Below, piece by piece: positions 5,538 through 5,789 of a DNA stretch of 5,789 nt. Position 1 is the stretch's first letter. Each line of letters starts with the position of its first letter. The DNA is taken from assembly GCA_938049075.1 (NCBI GenBank), contig CALICZ010000189.1, positions 1 to 5,789 of the forward strand, read 5' to 3'. The stretch comes from an uncultured Candidatus Saccharibacteria bacterium. Its GTDB lineage: Bacteria; Patescibacteriota; Saccharimonadia; Saccharimonadales; Saccharimonadaceae. A model generated the notes under the pieces. It had not been told where the DNA came from, made no database searches, and saw only the letters and a program-made list of their open reading frames with translations. Made by a program: the position numbers and the translations under genes.

Positions 5538-5789
5538 GCTTCGAGGGAACGAGGAGTCAAGGTGAAGATGTTCTTTAAGAAAGTCAAATATACACTCGAC
5601 GTTCACTCGTTTTTTCAGAAGAAGGTGCTGTCAAGCAGCGATTGCGATTGGTTTTGTGTACTACTTTGGATGGGGTGGCGCACAAACCTGTGTACTTATG
5701 TTGTTGCCACATTTTATGTCGCATGACACGCGCGTTGTTTGCACTATCACCAGGAGCAATACGCGTGATATCGTTTACCAGGTAGGGTG

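Larger units (their letters stand above)
5274..5789. other. Gene-poor stretch at the right edge
   Basis: About 515 bases with no convincing gene on either strand; stops are frequent in all minus frames. A 52-codon plus-strand frame at 5568-5726 has GAGGAG and AAGG upstream of its ATG, but its Cys/Trp-rich product resembles nothing I know and is not called. The stretch holds two tandem hairpins (5483-5507 and 5517-5537) and a T6 run at 5610-5615, so it could encode a structured RNA or a leader for a gene beyond the edge. No tRNA, rRNA or CRISPR pattern was seen. Confidence 0.5.

Noticed and set aside
5568..5726. 52-codon plus-strand frame with GAGGAG and AAGG upstream
   Set aside because: The start signal is tolerable, but the product (many Cys, Trp, Phe and Val, no clear helix or signal) matches nothing known to me, and there is no promoter. 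It could be a small protein but is not supported enough.
5274..5789. tRNA, tmRNA, RNase P RNA or CRISPR array in the right-hand stretch
   Set aside because: No T-loop consensus, acceptor-stem pairing with CCA, P4-like motif or regularly spaced repeats were found.

Overview
This window looks like ordinary bacterial chromosome of moderate GC. It carries a Gram-positive-style secretion pair: an ER-type (SipW-like, Ser-His) signal peptidase with a TasA-like substrate. The peptidase is fused to a LamG domain, and several genes are small and start within a few bases of the predicted transcription start. This combination would fit a Patescibacteria/Saccharibacteria (TM7)-type genome, but no marker gene here settles the lineage, so that assignment is a low-confidence inference.

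Left part (1-1550, minus strand): the N-terminal 251 residues of a CorA-family divalent-cation channel run off the left edge. Upstream of it, on the same strand, is a TetR-family regulator with a good Shine-Dalgarno and an extended -10 promoter. A perfect 12-bp palindrome lies directly upstream of that -10 and is a plausible operator. The regulator is divergent from the secretion operon, so it may control itself, that operon, or both.

Centre (1650-4006, plus strand): a two-gene operon. The first gene encodes a secreted TasA/camelysin-like protein with a SipW-type signal peptide. The second encodes a SipW-like membrane signal peptidase fused to a C-terminal LamG domain. The join between the last membrane helix and the LamG part repeats the cleavage-site pattern of the TasA-like protein, so the peptidase may carry its own substrate and release the LamG domain outside the cell.

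Right part (4007-5789): a small membrane-anchored protein with an apparently leaderless start is interrupted by an in-frame TAG at about 60% of its length. Convergent to it is a minus-strand gene for a charged 160-aa protein of unknown function. That gene has a consensus promoter and Shine-Dalgarno, but its ATG is out of frame with its body because of an (AG)8 tract at codons 4-9. Seven or ten AG units would restore the frame, so this has the architecture of a phase-variable contingency gene, captured here in the OFF state. The last roughly 520 bases hold no convincing gene but contain two tandem hairpins of unknown role.

Most interesting points: the slipped-repeat switch, the peptidase-LamG fusion with a substrate-like junction, the in-frame amber codon, and two genes with an identical promoter hexamer pair and almost no 5' leader.
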